This document shows, in pieces, positions 48,735 through 57,197 of a stretch of DNA of 64,000 nt; position 1 is the stretch's first letter; each line of letters opens with the position of its first letter. The notes beneath the pieces were generated by a model. It was not told the origin of the DNA, ran no database searches, and saw only the letters and a program-made list of their open reading frames with translations. Origin of the DNA: Streptomyces profundus (GTDB lineage Bacteria; Actinomycetota; Actinomycetes; Streptomycetales; Streptomycetaceae); contig NZ_CP082362.1 in assembly GCF_020740535.1 (NCBI RefSeq), forward strand, positions 2,356,001 through 2,420,000, read 5' to 3'. Made by a program: the position numbers and the translations under genes.

Positions 48735-50284
48735 GACGACCTGTCCTGGGCCCTCGCGCCCGCCTCGTGGGGGATGTCGGGGAGTCCCGGCGGTCCTGGT
48801 GGGCCGAGTTCGGGGACGAGTTCGCCCGAGGTCTCGCGCAGCGCCGCCCAGCGGGAGTGCCGCGCGTCCGTGACATGCCAGTCGCGGGCCGGGTCCTTGG
48901 CCCTGGCCCGGCATCGACGGCGGCGCGGCCTGGGCGCCTGGGCGGTGACGGCGCGCAGGGTGGCCAGCGCGCCGATGGTCAGCGAGGCCAGCAGCAGCCT
49001 GGGCTGGTGGAGCCGCCACAGCCGTAGGCCGAGGGCCAGCGGCAGCGCGACCGCCGCCCAGCCGGCGGCGGCGAGTCCGGTGAGCCAGCCGTCGGGGCCG
49101 AACCGCGCCAACTCCCCCGTGCCCAGCGGGCCGCCGGCCATGGCGCCTAGCAGGCCGAGGGCCACCCCGGTGCCGGCGGCGGCCAGCAGCGCGGTGAGCG
49201 AGGTGCCCAACCAGCCGGACGCCGAGGCCCGTTCGCCGGGCACGGGAACCGCGGCCCGGGCGACCAGGGTGGCGATCACCAGCAGCCCGGCCAGCGGAAC
49301 GGCGGCCGTGATCCACAGCAGCGGCCCTTCGGGCGCGCTCGCCGGCAGGCCGTCGAGCAGCGGGAACGGGGGCGGCGACGGTTCGCCGGTGACGGCGAGC
49401 GGGGTGAGCAGGCTGCCGCCGCCCAGGGTGAACCCCGGGCCGAGACCGTAGGCGGCTCCCCAGACGGCGGCGTTGGGCGCGAGCGCGCAGGCCAGCAGCA
49501 GCACCGCGAGCCGTCCCGACCAGTCGCCGCTCAGCGTGACCATGGTGCTCTGCGCCGCCTGGGCGTGGAGCAGCAGACCGCCGGCGGCGAGCAGCGCGCC
49601 GATGCCGCAGCAGGCGGCGGCGCCGCCGAGCGCCGCGCGCCCGGCGGCGTGCAGCCGCCGCGCGGTGAACAGCGCGGACCAGCGGGCGCCGGGGGCGTGG
49701 CGGAGCAGCGGGTCGGGGGGCACGCCGCTGATCGCCCAGGCCGTGGCGACGGTCACCAGCAGGGCGAAGAGCGGGAGTTGGATGGCGGTGTCCAGCAGGT
49801 CGGGGCTGAGGGTGGCCCGTGCGGCGAAGAGCGTGGCGGCCGATCCGGCCAGCAGATAGCCGGCGCAGATCCAGAGCGCGGCGCGGAACGCGTCGCCGGG
49901 GTCGGCGGCCCAGTGCGCCTGTTCCGGCTCGGGCAGCAGGGTGACCCGGACGGCCCGGTAGAGCAGCCAGCCGGGGAGCGCGGTCAGCAGCAGGGGGCTG
50001 AGGCCGACGGGGGCGCTGCCCTGGTGGAGGGTCTCGCCGCGCACCAGTTCGCAGCCGTGGGCGAGGAGCCAGAGGTCGGCGGCGATGCGCAGGGCGCCGG
50101 TGGCGCCGTTGTCGGGGTAGGGGGAGATCACCCAGAAGAGCAGCACCAGCACGGCCAGGGCGCCGAGCCCGAGCCCTGCGGCGAGCAGTCCCTCGAAGAG
50201 CCACCGCCCCTGGGTGCGGCCGAACGTCGGCCGAAAGGTCGGCCGCGGGCTCCCCGGGACTTTCCACTGACTGAGGTGTCGCAC
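48731..50284 (-). CDS. DUF6350-type integral membrane protein
   Basis: This 517-residue protein is hydrophobic over most of its length, with about ten to twelve transmembrane helices, and has a basic Arg/Ala-rich C-terminal tail after about residue 445. I call DUF6350 because proteins of this look, encoded between purN and sucCD, are annotated so in Streptomyces. The function is unknown. GTG at 50284 is the start. It is divergent from the sigma-like gene and convergent with the membrane protein to the left. Confidence 0.7.
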   Translation of the reverse strand: MRHLSQWKVPGSPRPTFRPTFGRTQGRWLFEGLLAAGLGLGALAVLVLLFWVISPYPDNGATGALRIAADLWLLAHGCELVRGETLHQGSAPVGLSPLLLTALPGWLLYRAVRVTLLPEPEQAHWAADPGDAFRAALWICAGYLLAGSAATLFAARATLSPDLLDTAIQLPLFALLVTVATAWAISGVPPDPLLRHAPGARWSALFTARRLHAAGRAALGGAAACCGIGALLAAGGLLLHAQAAQSTMVTLSGDWSGRLAVLLLACALAPNAAVWGAAYGLGPGFTLGGGSLLTPLAVTGEPSPPPFPLLDGLPASAPEGPLLWITAAVPLAGLLVIATLVARAAVPVPGERASASGWLGTSLTALLAAAGTGVALGLLGAMAGGPLGTGELARFGPDGWLTGLAAAGWAAVALPLALGLRLWRLHQPRLLLASLTIGALATLRAVTAQAPRPRRRRCRARAKDPARDWHVTDARHSRWAALRETSGELVPELGPPGPPGLPDIPHEAGARAQDRSS

Positions 50285-50358
50285 CCGGCCATGCTGCCAA
50301 CAACACCCGATATGCCCGGGTAACGGGTTTTCACCGTGGTGTCGCCCAGTATGTTCTT

Positions 50359-51147
50359 ATGACCCGTTTTAAGGATTATCTACCTTCGCTGCCCACCGGA
50401 CAGCGCAGCGGTCAGCACGCCAGAAGACGGACGAGATCCGAACCCTCCGATGGCCCCGAACCCGCGATGACCCCCGTCGCCCAGTTGCACGCGCCGAGGG
50501 TCGCGTTCCAGCGTCTCTACGAGGCGCGCGCCAGCTCCCTGGTCCGGCAGGCGCTGCTGCTCAGCGGCGACCGGGAGATCGGTGACCGCGCCCTGGCGCA
50601 CGCGTTCCGGCTGGCCTGGGAGCGGTGGCCCGAGGTGGCGACCGACCGGGATCCGGCCGGCTGGGTGCGGGCGACCTGCCACGAGTTCGCGCTCTCCCCC
50701 TGGCACCAGCTGACGCCGAACCGCTGGCGGCGCCCCGTCGACGTGCACGCCGAGCACCGACCGCTGCTGGACGGGCTGCTCGCCCTGCCACGCGGCTACC
50801 GGCGCGCGCTGCTGCTGCGGGACGGGGTGGGGCTCGGTCTCGCCGAGACCGCGGCCGAGTGCGAGGCGACCACGGCGGCGACGGAGAGCCGGGTGGAGCA
50901 CGCCAGGGCGGCGCTCGCCGAGCGGCTGCCCACGGTGGCCGCCGCCGCCCCGGCGGAGCGGGGCCCCCTGATCGGCGCGCTGTTGGCGAGATGCGCCGAC
51001 ACCCTGCCGGTCAGGCCGGCGCCGGCACCGGCCGCGCTCGACGCGAGCGAGCGGACCACCAGGCGCATCGTCGGCGCGGCGACCGCGCTGGTCACCGGCA
51101 CCACCGTCGCTCTGGTCGGCTCGGGCCTGCTGACCGCGCTCCACTAG
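50359..51147 (+). CDS. Sigma-70-like protein with C-terminal transmembrane segment
   Basis: This 262-residue protein resembles an ECF sigma factor. A region-2-like part (about 50-125) contains RQALLLSGDREIGDRALAHAFRLAWERWP (cited as a landmark in two pieces: RQALLLSGDREIGDRAL and AHAFRLAWERWP). A region-4-like helical part (about 135-195) contains ALPRGYRRALLLRDGVGL and ETAAECEATTAATESRVEHA. The DNA-contacting residues are poorly conserved, so it may not act as a true sigma factor. A hydrophobic segment near the C-terminus (VGAATALVTGTTVALVGSGL) could anchor it. ATG at 50359 has no ribosome-binding site and may be leaderless. An in-frame ATG at 50467 is an alternative. Confidence 0.7.
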   Translation: MTRFKDYLPSLPTGQRSGQHARRRTRSEPSDGPEPAMTPVAQLHAPRVAFQRLYEARASSLVRQALLLSGDREIGDRALAHAFRLAWERWPEVATDRDPAGWVRATCHEFALSPWHQLTPNRWRRPVDVHAEHRPLLDGLLALPRGYRRALLLRDGVGLGLAETAAECEATTAATESRVEHARAALAERLPTVAAAAPAERGPLIGALLARCADTLPVRPAPAPAALDASERTTRRIVGAATALVTGTTVALVGSGLLTALH

Positions 51148-51184
51148 CGGGGAAACGCCAGGGGAAACGTCAGAGGACACGTCA

Positions 51185-51223
51185 GGGGGCGCCCTGGTCG
51201 GCCGAACGGCCGGGGGCGCCCCC
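51185..51223. terminator. Terminator between the sigma-like gene and sucD
   Basis: A 10-bp stem (GGGGGCGCCC / GGGCGCCCCC) encloses a 19-nt loop that itself can pair (CGGCC / GGCCG). It lies 32 bp past the sucD stop on the minus strand and 38 bp past the plus-strand gene, so it probably serves both. Confidence 0.6.
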
Positions 51224-51255
51224 CGTACTCACTGAGCTGGACGACGGTGTGGCCT

Positions 51256-52143
51256 TCAGCCGGCGGCGAGCAGCTCCCTGGCCAGCACGGCGGTCTCGGA
51301 CGGCGTCTTGCCGACCTTGACGCCGGCCTCCTCCAGGGCCTCCTTCTTGGCCTGGGCGGTGCCGGACGAACCGGAGACGATCGCCCCGGCGTGGCCCATG
51401 GTCTTGCCCTCGGGGGCGGTGAAGCCGGCGACATAGCCGACGACCGGCTTGCTGACGTTGGCCTTGATGAAGTCGGCCGCCCGCTCCTCGGCGTCGCCGC
51501 CGATCTCACCGATCATCACGATCAGGTCGGTGTCGGGGTCGGCCTCGAACGCCGCGAGGGCGTCGATGTGGGTGGTGCCGATGATCGGGTCGCCGCCGAT
51601 GCCGACGCAGGAGCTGAAGCCGATGTCCCGCAGCTCGTACATCATCTGGTAGGTCAGGGTGCCGGACTTCGACACCAGACCGATCCGGCCCGGCTTGGTG
51701 ATGTCGGCCGGGATGATGCCCGCGTTGGACTGGCCGGGCGTGATCAGCCCAGGACAGTTGGGGCCGATGATGCGCGTCTTGTTGCCCTTCTTGCCCGCGT
51801 AGGACCAGAAGGCGGCGGTGTCATGCACCGCGATGCCCTCGGTGATCACCACGGCGAGGGGGATCTCGGCGTCGATGGCCTCGATCACGGCCGCCTTGGT
51901 GAACTTCTCCGGCACGAAGATCACGGTGACATCGGCGCCGGTGGCGTCGATGGCCTCCTTCACGCCGCCGAAGACCGGGATCTCCTTGCCGTCGAAGTCG
52001 ACGCTCTGGCCGGCCTTGCGCGGGTTGACGCCGCCGACGATGTCGGTGCCGGAGGCGAGCATCCGCCGGGTGTGCTTCTGGCCCTCGGAACCGGTCATCC
52101 CCTGGACGATGACCTTGCTCTCCTTGGTGAGGAAGATAGCCAT
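51256..52143 (-). CDS. sucD: Succinyl-CoA synthetase alpha subunit
   Basis: SucD binds CoA and carries the phosphohistidine in the reaction succinyl-CoA + NDP + Pi to succinate + NTP + CoA. The 295-residue protein has the CoA-binding Rossmann start ([14 protein letters not shown]), [14 protein letters not shown], and the phosphorylated histidine H251 in [13 protein letters not shown]. It follows sucC with 48 bp between them. Confidence 0.96.
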   Translation of the reverse strand: MAIFLTKESKVIVQGMTGSEGQKHTRRMLASGTDIVGGVNPRKAGQSVDFDGKEIPVFGGVKEAIDATGADVTVIFVPEKFTKAAVIEAIDAEIPLAVVITEGIAVHDTAAFWSYAGKKGNKTRIIGPNCPGLITPGQSNAGIIPADITKPGRIGLVSKSGTLTYQMMYELRDIGFSSCVGIGGDPIIGTTHIDALAAFEADPDTDLIVMIGEIGGDAEERAADFIKANVSKPVVGYVAGFTAPEGKTMGHAGAIVSGSSGTAQAKKEALEEAGVKVGKTPSETAVLARELLAAG

Positions 52144-52191
52144 GGTGTTAGTCGATGTCCTCGTCTGTGTCGTCTGGTCTCGTCGCAGGTC

Positions 52192-53367
52192 CTACTTGGT
52201 GGCCAGCTCGGCGGCCCGATCGGCCGCGCCGTCCATGGAGTCCACCTGCTCGACCAGCGGGTGGTCGGCGTCGGTCAGGATCTTCCGACCCAACTCGGCG
52301 TTGTTGCCGTCGAGGCGGACCACCAGCGGCTTGGTGACCTCCTCGCCCTTGGTCTTCAACAGCTCAAGGGCCTGCACGATGCCGTTGGCGACCGCGTCAC
52401 AGGCGGTGATCCCACCGAAGACGTTGACGAAGACGGACGTGACGTCCGGGTCGCCCAGGATGATCTCCAGACCGTTGGCCATCACCTCGGCCGAGGCGCC
52501 GCCGCCGATGTCCAGGAAGTTGGCCGGCTTGGCCCCGCCGTGCTTCTCGCCCGCGTAGGCGACCACGTCGAGGGTGCTCATCACGAGGCCCGCGCCGTTG
52601 CCGATGATGCCGACGTTGCCGTCGTCCAGCTTCACGTAGTTGAGGCCGCGCTCCTTGGCCGCCGCCTCCAGCGGGTTGGCCGCGGCGCGGTCCTCAAGGG
52701 CCGCGTGGTCCGGCTGGCGGAACTCCGCGTTGGCGTCGAGCGACACCTTGCCGTCCAGCGCGACGATCTGTCCGTCGCCGGTCTTGACCAGCGGGTTGAC
52801 CTCGACCAGGAGGGCGTCCTCCTTGATGAAGACCTCCCACAGCTGGCGCAGCACGTCGGCCACCTGGTCGGCGACCTCGGCGGGGAAGGCGGCGGCGGTG
52901 ACGATCTCCCGCGCCTTCTCCTCCGTCACGCCGTCCACCGCGTCCACCGCGATCCTGGCCAGCGCCTCCGGCTTGGTGGCGGCGACCTCCTCGATGTCCA
53001 TGCCGCCCTCGACCGAGGCCATCGCCAGGAAGGTGCGGTTGGTGCGGTCCAGCAGGAAGGAGACGTAGTACTCGTCCGCGATGTCCGCGGTCTGGGCCAG
53101 CATCACCCGGTGCACGGTGTGGCCCTTGATGTCCATGCCGAGGATCGCCCCGGCCTTCTCCACGGCGTCCGCCGGGTCGGAGGCGAGCTTGACGCCGCCG
53201 GCCTTCCCTCGGCCACCGGTCTTGACCTGCGCCTTGACGACGGCGCGACCGCCAAGCCGCTCGGTCACCGCGCGCGCCGCCTCCGGCGTTTCGATGACTT
53301 CGCCGGCCAGCACCGGCACGCCATGCTTGGCGAAAAGGTCCCTCGCCTGGTACTCGAACAGGTCCAC
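52192..53367 (-). CDS. sucC: Succinyl-CoA synthetase beta subunit
   Basis: SucC provides the nucleotide-binding ATP-grasp domain and the specificity for ADP or GDP. The 391-residue protein begins [20 protein letters not shown], as usual, with [20 protein letters not shown] at the ATP-grasp site, and has [13 protein letters not shown] (metal site) and [19 protein letters not shown] in the C-terminal CoA-ligase domain. It is first of the sucCD pair. Confidence 0.96.
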   Translation of the reverse strand: MDLFEYQARDLFAKHGVPVLAGEVIETPEAARAVTERLGGRAVVKAQVKTGGRGKAGGVKLASDPADAVEKAGAILGMDIKGHTVHRVMLAQTADIADEYYVSFLLDRTNRTFLAMASVEGGMDIEEVAATKPEALARIAVDAVDGVTEEKAREIVTAAAFPAEVADQVADVLRQLWEVFIKEDALLVEVNPLVKTGDGQIVALDGKVSLDANAEFRQPDHAALEDRAAANPLEAAAKERGLNYVKLDDGNVGIIGNGAGLVMSTLDVVAYAGEKHGGAKPANFLDIGGGASAEVMANGLEIILGDPDVTSVFVNVFGGITACDAVANGIVQALELLKTKGEEVTKPLVVRLDGNNAELGRKILTDADHPLVEQVDSMDGAADRAAELATK

Positions 53368-53610
53368 GCGCGTCCGTCCTCAGTCGTTGAATCTCGCGGT
53401 TCGTTCTCGACGTGGGCGTGCCGCGTGGCCGCGATTTCGAGGTGCTGCGAGGTGGCGCAGCGCACGCGGCATGTCCGAAGTCGAGCGTATCGGGGGTGAT
53501 GCGAGGCTTCTGAGTTCCGGGTCACCCCTGAGTGGTGAGACCTGTCACAAATCGGCCCGCACACGGCGTGCCGACGCGCGATGGGCCGCGTCGGCCCCCC
53601 TGTCCGGGGA

Positions 53611-54030
53611 TCACGGGTTCGGGGTCGTGGGCGTGCGCGCGTGGGCGCGCACCCACTCCACCACCTCGCCGGTGGGCGCCCCCGGGGTGAAGATGGCGGC
53701 GACGCCCAACTCCCTGAGCGGCGGAATGTCGTCCTCGGGAATGATTCCGCCGCCGAAGACCGTGATGTCCGCCGCGTTCTGCTCCCGGAGCAGCTCGATC
53801 ACGCGCGCGAAGAGGGTGTTGTGCGCGCCGGACAGGATGGAGAGGCCGAGCGCGTCCGCGTCCTCCTGGACGGCGGTGGCCACGATCTGCTCCGGCGTCT
53901 GGTGGAGTCCGGTGTAGACGACCTCCATCCCCGCGTCGCGCAGGGCGCGGGCGATGAGCTTGATGCCGCGATCATGCCCGTCGAGCCCCGGTTTGGCCAC
54001 GACGACGCGGATCGGTCCTGACTCACCCAT
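53611..54030 (-). CDS. icmB: Cobalamin-binding small mutase subunit, IcmB-like
   Basis: This 139-residue protein is a stand-alone B12-binding domain. It has the DxHxxG motif at D17-G-H-D-R-G22 with the axial histidine H19, SILSGAH (the SxL motif) and [10 protein letters not shown]. Its size and sequence fit the small subunit of isobutyryl-CoA mutase, which isomerises isobutyryl-CoA and butyryl-CoA with a large subunit encoded elsewhere. A methylmalonyl-CoA mutase-associated domain is the alternative. ATG 54030 has GGGAGG upstream. It is not in an operon with sucCD (about 240 bp gap). Confidence 0.88.
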   Translation of the reverse strand: MGESGPIRVVVAKPGLDGHDRGIKLIARALRDAGMEVVYTGLHQTPEQIVATAVQEDADALGLSILSGAHNTLFARVIELLREQNAADITVFGGGIIPEDDIPPLRELGVAAIFTPGAPTGEVVEWVRAHARTPTTPNP

Positions 54031-54286
54031 GAGCTGCCTCCCAAGGAACCCGCCACCGATGGCGCGAACGGACGTTAACAACAAGGATCGCGCACGGAAC
54101 ACCCCGGGGGGCAGCCCGGTTCCCGATCTCTTCTCGCGTCCTCACGCGCGGCGGGAAGACCGGAACCTACGGCAGATATTCGAACTTGCCTCGAACAAAG
54201 AGTGGGGTCTCCATGGCCGTCACGGCGAAAGGCGGGCTATTGCCCGTTTCCTCATGCCTGGAAACCCAAGAACAACCGGCCGAAGA

Positions 54287-54316
54287 TTGTGGGTGCCGCG
54301 TACCCCCGGGTACAGT
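54287..54316 (+). promoter_or_regulatory. Predicted promoter of the M23 peptidase gene
   Basis: TTGTGG (54287-54292) and TACAGT (54311-54316) are separated by 18 bp and lie about 64 bp before the GTG start, a good fit to a housekeeping-type promoter. The remainder of the 54031-54379 gap holds no gene. Confidence 0.5.
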
Positions 54317-54379
54317 CACCGACCAGCAGCCGCCGGGTCCCCACCCCAGCTCCTGTTGTCTAGCCGAAAGGCATGGTCG

Positions 54380-56137
54380 GTGAGCGATCGTCTGTTGTCG
54401 GGATATCCCGACCAGTTGGACTACCCCGACCTCGGTTCCTCCCCCCCGACCACGGGCGCGAACACCGGCCACTACGCCACCGCCCAGGGCATGGGAGAGA
54501 TGTACGGCTTCCCGGCTCCCCACGGTCAGCACCACGACCGGACCACCACCGGCTACCCGGCCAACGGCGGCTACCAGGCCCAGGGTTACGACGGTCAGGG
54601 CTACGGCGGTCAGGGCCATGAGGCGCACGGCTACGAAGCCCAGGGGTACGGCGACCAGGGCACACACGGCGTCCAGGGTGCTCAGGGGTACGACGGCGGG
54701 AGCTACCCCGGTCAGGGATACGACGACCAGGGATACGACGGCCAGGGATACACCGACGCGGGCCTCGCCGCGCGGGGTTACGGCAACGACGGCCACGGCG
54801 AGGGGGCCTACGGCGGGACGAACGGCTACGGCTACCCGTCCGACGGCGCCCCCTCCCCCGACCTCTCCGCCTACCCCGACTACCCTGGCTACTCCGACCA
54901 CACCGACTACTCCGGCTATTCCGGCCCTTCCAGCCCTTCCGGCCAAGCCGCGCGGGAAACCCCGCAGGGCTACGCGCCGCAGGAGTACGAGGCGTATCAG
55001 GGGTATCAGCAACACCCCGAGCAGCAAGGGGAGTACGGGTCTTATCAGCACCACCGGGCAGAACCGCGGGGTGAGCCGCAGGACATCGGCGGCTACGCCC
55101 ACCACGCGGAGCACAGCGCACAGCATCCGCTCGACGGCCGGAACGACTGGGCCGGACACGGCGACGCGGACACCTTCGAACAACCCGCCGTCGAGCAAGG
55201 CCAGCCCGAGGTCGCGTCCTGGGCGGACGCCGCCCCGGTGGAACACCAGGCCGCGACCGACCAGGCCCCCCAACCGGCCGCCGAACAGCCGATGGACGAG
55301 CCGGCGGCCGAGTCGGACCGCTGCGACGCGGTGCCGGTCGACGTTCCGGAGCCCGAGCGGCCGGCCAGGGGCGGCGCCGCTGGCGCGAAGCCCGCGGGGC
55401 GCGGCCGTCGGCGCTCGCCCCGGCCCAGGCGTTCCGCGCTGCTGAGCGTGGCGGCGCCCTCCCTCGCGGTGTTGGGCGTCACCGCGGCGGCCACGGCGGC
55501 CACCGTCTCCAACTCGCAGGACTCGACGGAGCCCCCGCCGGTGGCGGCGCCCGACCCGGCCGAGGTCGAACAGATCAACGCCAACGAGCAGTTCGACACC
55601 CAGCTACAGGGCCTGTCGGCCGCCGCCGGCGACTACGCGGAGCGCGCCAGCCGCACCCAGGGCCGGATGGACCTGGAGGCCCAGCAGGCGGCCGAGGAGC
55701 AGGCGGCGGTCGAGGAGGCCGCGCGCCAGGAGGAGCTGCGGCCCAAGTTCTTCCTTCCGGTGGAGCGACGCGGCCTGAGCTCCTACTTCGGCCAGGCCGG
55801 CGTCAACTGGATGTCCACCCACACCGGGATCGACTTCCCGGTCAGCTACGGCACCCCCGTGATGGCGGCCACCGACGGGGAGGTGCGCACCCAGTGGAAC
55901 TACAGCTACGGCAACATGATCATCCTGACCGCCGCGGACGGCACGGAGACCTGGTACGCGCATCTGGACAGCACCGCCTACCAGTCCGGTTGGGTCCAGG
56001 CCGGCACCGTCATCGGCTACTCGGGCAACTCCGGCAAGTCCACCGGACCGCACCTGCACTTCGAGGTGCGGCCCTGGGGCGGCTCGCCGATCGACCCGCT
56101 GGCGTGGCTGCGCCTCCAGGGCCTCGAACCCACCTGA
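54380..56137 (+). CDS. M23 family peptidase with long Gly/Tyr/Gln-rich N-terminal region
   Basis: This 585-residue protein cuts peptidoglycan cross-links with a zinc-dependent LytM-type domain at the C-terminus (about 455-580). The metal ligands are H481 and D485 (HTGIDFPVS) and the HLH at 558-560 (GPHLHFE). The first 320 residues are low-complexity repeats (GYDGQGY, GYGGQGH, QGYDDQG and similar) with no signal peptide. A basic segment then precedes a hydrophobic helix (about 355-375), which would put the peptidase outside and the repeat tail in the cytoplasm. A coiled-coil region follows the helix (about 390-450). GTG 54380 follows AAAGG. Confidence 0.85.
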   Translation: MSDRLLSGYPDQLDYPDLGSSPPTTGANTGHYATAQGMGEMYGFPAPHGQHHDRTTTGYPANGGYQAQGYDGQGYGGQGHEAHGYEAQGYGDQGTHGVQGAQGYDGGSYPGQGYDDQGYDGQGYTDAGLAARGYGNDGHGEGAYGGTNGYGYPSDGAPSPDLSAYPDYPGYSDHTDYSGYSGPSSPSGQAARETPQGYAPQEYEAYQGYQQHPEQQGEYGSYQHHRAEPRGEPQDIGGYAHHAEHSAQHPLDGRNDWAGHGDADTFEQPAVEQGQPEVASWADAAPVEHQAATDQAPQPAAEQPMDEPAAESDRCDAVPVDVPEPERPARGGAAGAKPAGRGRRRSPRPRRSALLSVAAPSLAVLGVTAAATAATVSNSQDSTEPPPVAAPDPAEVEQINANEQFDTQLQGLSAAAGDYAERASRTQGRMDLEAQQAAEEQAAVEEAARQEELRPKFFLPVERRGLSSYFGQAGVNWMSTHTGIDFPVSYGTPVMAATDGEVRTQWNYSYGNMIILTAADGTETWYAHLDSTAYQSGWVQAGTVIGYSGNSGKSTGPHLHFEVRPWGGSPIDPLAWLRLQGLEPT

Positions 56138-56167
56138 TCGTCGTCCGAGCCGAGTCGGGTACGAGAA

Positions 56168-56199
56168 AACGCGCCGGCCCCCGAGGGGACCGGCGCGTT
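56168..56199. terminator. Bidirectional terminator between M23 and Pro/Gln-rich genes
   Basis: A 10-bp perfect stem (AACGCGCCGG / CCGGCGCGTT) with a 12-nt loop lies between two convergent stop codons, 31 bp from the left gene and 17 bp from the right gene. Confidence 0.7.
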
Positions 56200-56215
56200 C
56201 CGTACGCGGGCCGCG

Positions 56216-56986
56216 TTACGACCTTCTGCTGACGCTGGCGCAGACACCGACGGCCGCGCCGCCGGAGAGCAGCAGGAACAGGTAGTTGACGAAGTCGCGG
56301 TCGAACTCCCAGACGTCCCAGACGAAGTCGAACTCCTCGAAGAGCATCTCGATGGCGCTCTTGGACTCCCCGAACTGGCCGAACACATCGCTGATGGCCA
56401 TGGCCGTGCCGTACAGCTCACCGCCGAACGACGCGAGGACGGCGAAGACGGCGGCGAAGCCCCAGACCAGGTAGTTGCGCTTGGCCAGGAACGCCGGCCC
56501 CACCGCGACACCCGCGCCGACCAGCAGCGACAGATAGGGCATCTGCCGGAAGGTGTCGGCCTCCTCGTCATAGAGGCCGTTGTAGATCAGGGCGTAGACG
56601 AACCCGACCACCAACATGGCGCCCAGCCCGGCCAGGATGGCCAGCCCCGGGTTGCCGGTCGGCCCGGAGGGGCGCGGCGGTGGCGGGAACCCGCCGCCCG
56701 GCGCCCCGTAGGGGCCCGGCTGGTGGGGCTGCTGCGGTGGGAACCCGGGGCCTGGCTGCTGGTGCGGGAACCCCTGCCCCGGCTGGGCGGGTTGCCCCGG
56801 CTGCTGGGGATAGCCCTGCGGCTGCTGCGGGTAGCCGTAGCCCGGTTGCGGCGGCTGGCCGTAAGGCTGCTGGGGCTGTTGAGGCTGCTGCGGCGGCTGA
56901 CCGTACTGCGGGTAGCCACCGGGCTGCTGGGGCGGTTGCTGCCCCCCGTGCCCACCGTCCGGCTGTTGCTGCCAGGGCTGACTCAT
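56216..56986 (-). CDS. Pro/Gln-rich membrane protein of unknown function
   Basis: This 256-residue protein has an N-terminal region of about 112 residues made almost wholly of Pro, Gln, Gly and Tyr (QPPQQP-type repeats), then four hydrophobic segments (about 114-137, 150-170, 172-190 and 231-251). The tail and membrane layout resemble many actinobacterial membrane proteins, and the function is unknown. ATG at 56986 is the start. It is convergent with the M23 gene. Confidence 0.75.
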   Translation of the reverse strand: MSQPWQQQPDGGHGGQQPPQQPGGYPQYGQPPQQPQQPQQPYGQPPQPGYGYPQQPQGYPQQPGQPAQPGQGFPHQQPGPGFPPQQPHQPGPYGAPGGGFPPPPRPSGPTGNPGLAILAGLGAMLVVGFVYALIYNGLYDEEADTFRQMPYLSLLVGAGVAVGPAFLAKRNYLVWGFAAVFAVLASFGGELYGTAMAISDVFGQFGESKSAIEMLFEEFDFVWDVWEFDRDFVNYLFLLLSGGAAVGVCASVSRRS

Positions 56987-57197
56987 CTGTTCCCCCTGGG
57001 GAAAGTGAAGGAAGTCGTACTCCGGACAGGAAGGAACTGAAGTACGAAACGTGCCGGAAGCAGCTAATCGCTCAGCAACGCCTCACCACAAGCCCTTACT
57101 CGGGTCTGTGACATGACGGCGACACTGCCGGCATCCACGGCGAACATGCCATGACGACGCCGGGATCACCCCAGGCCCGCCCCGGGAGCCGCGTCGT

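Noticed and set aside
54103..54379. Possible c-di-AMP (ydaO-type) riboswitch upstream of the M23 gene
   Set aside because: Streptomyces wall-hydrolase genes often carry one, but I could not find the conserved ydaO core sequences here or before the NlpC/P60 gene.
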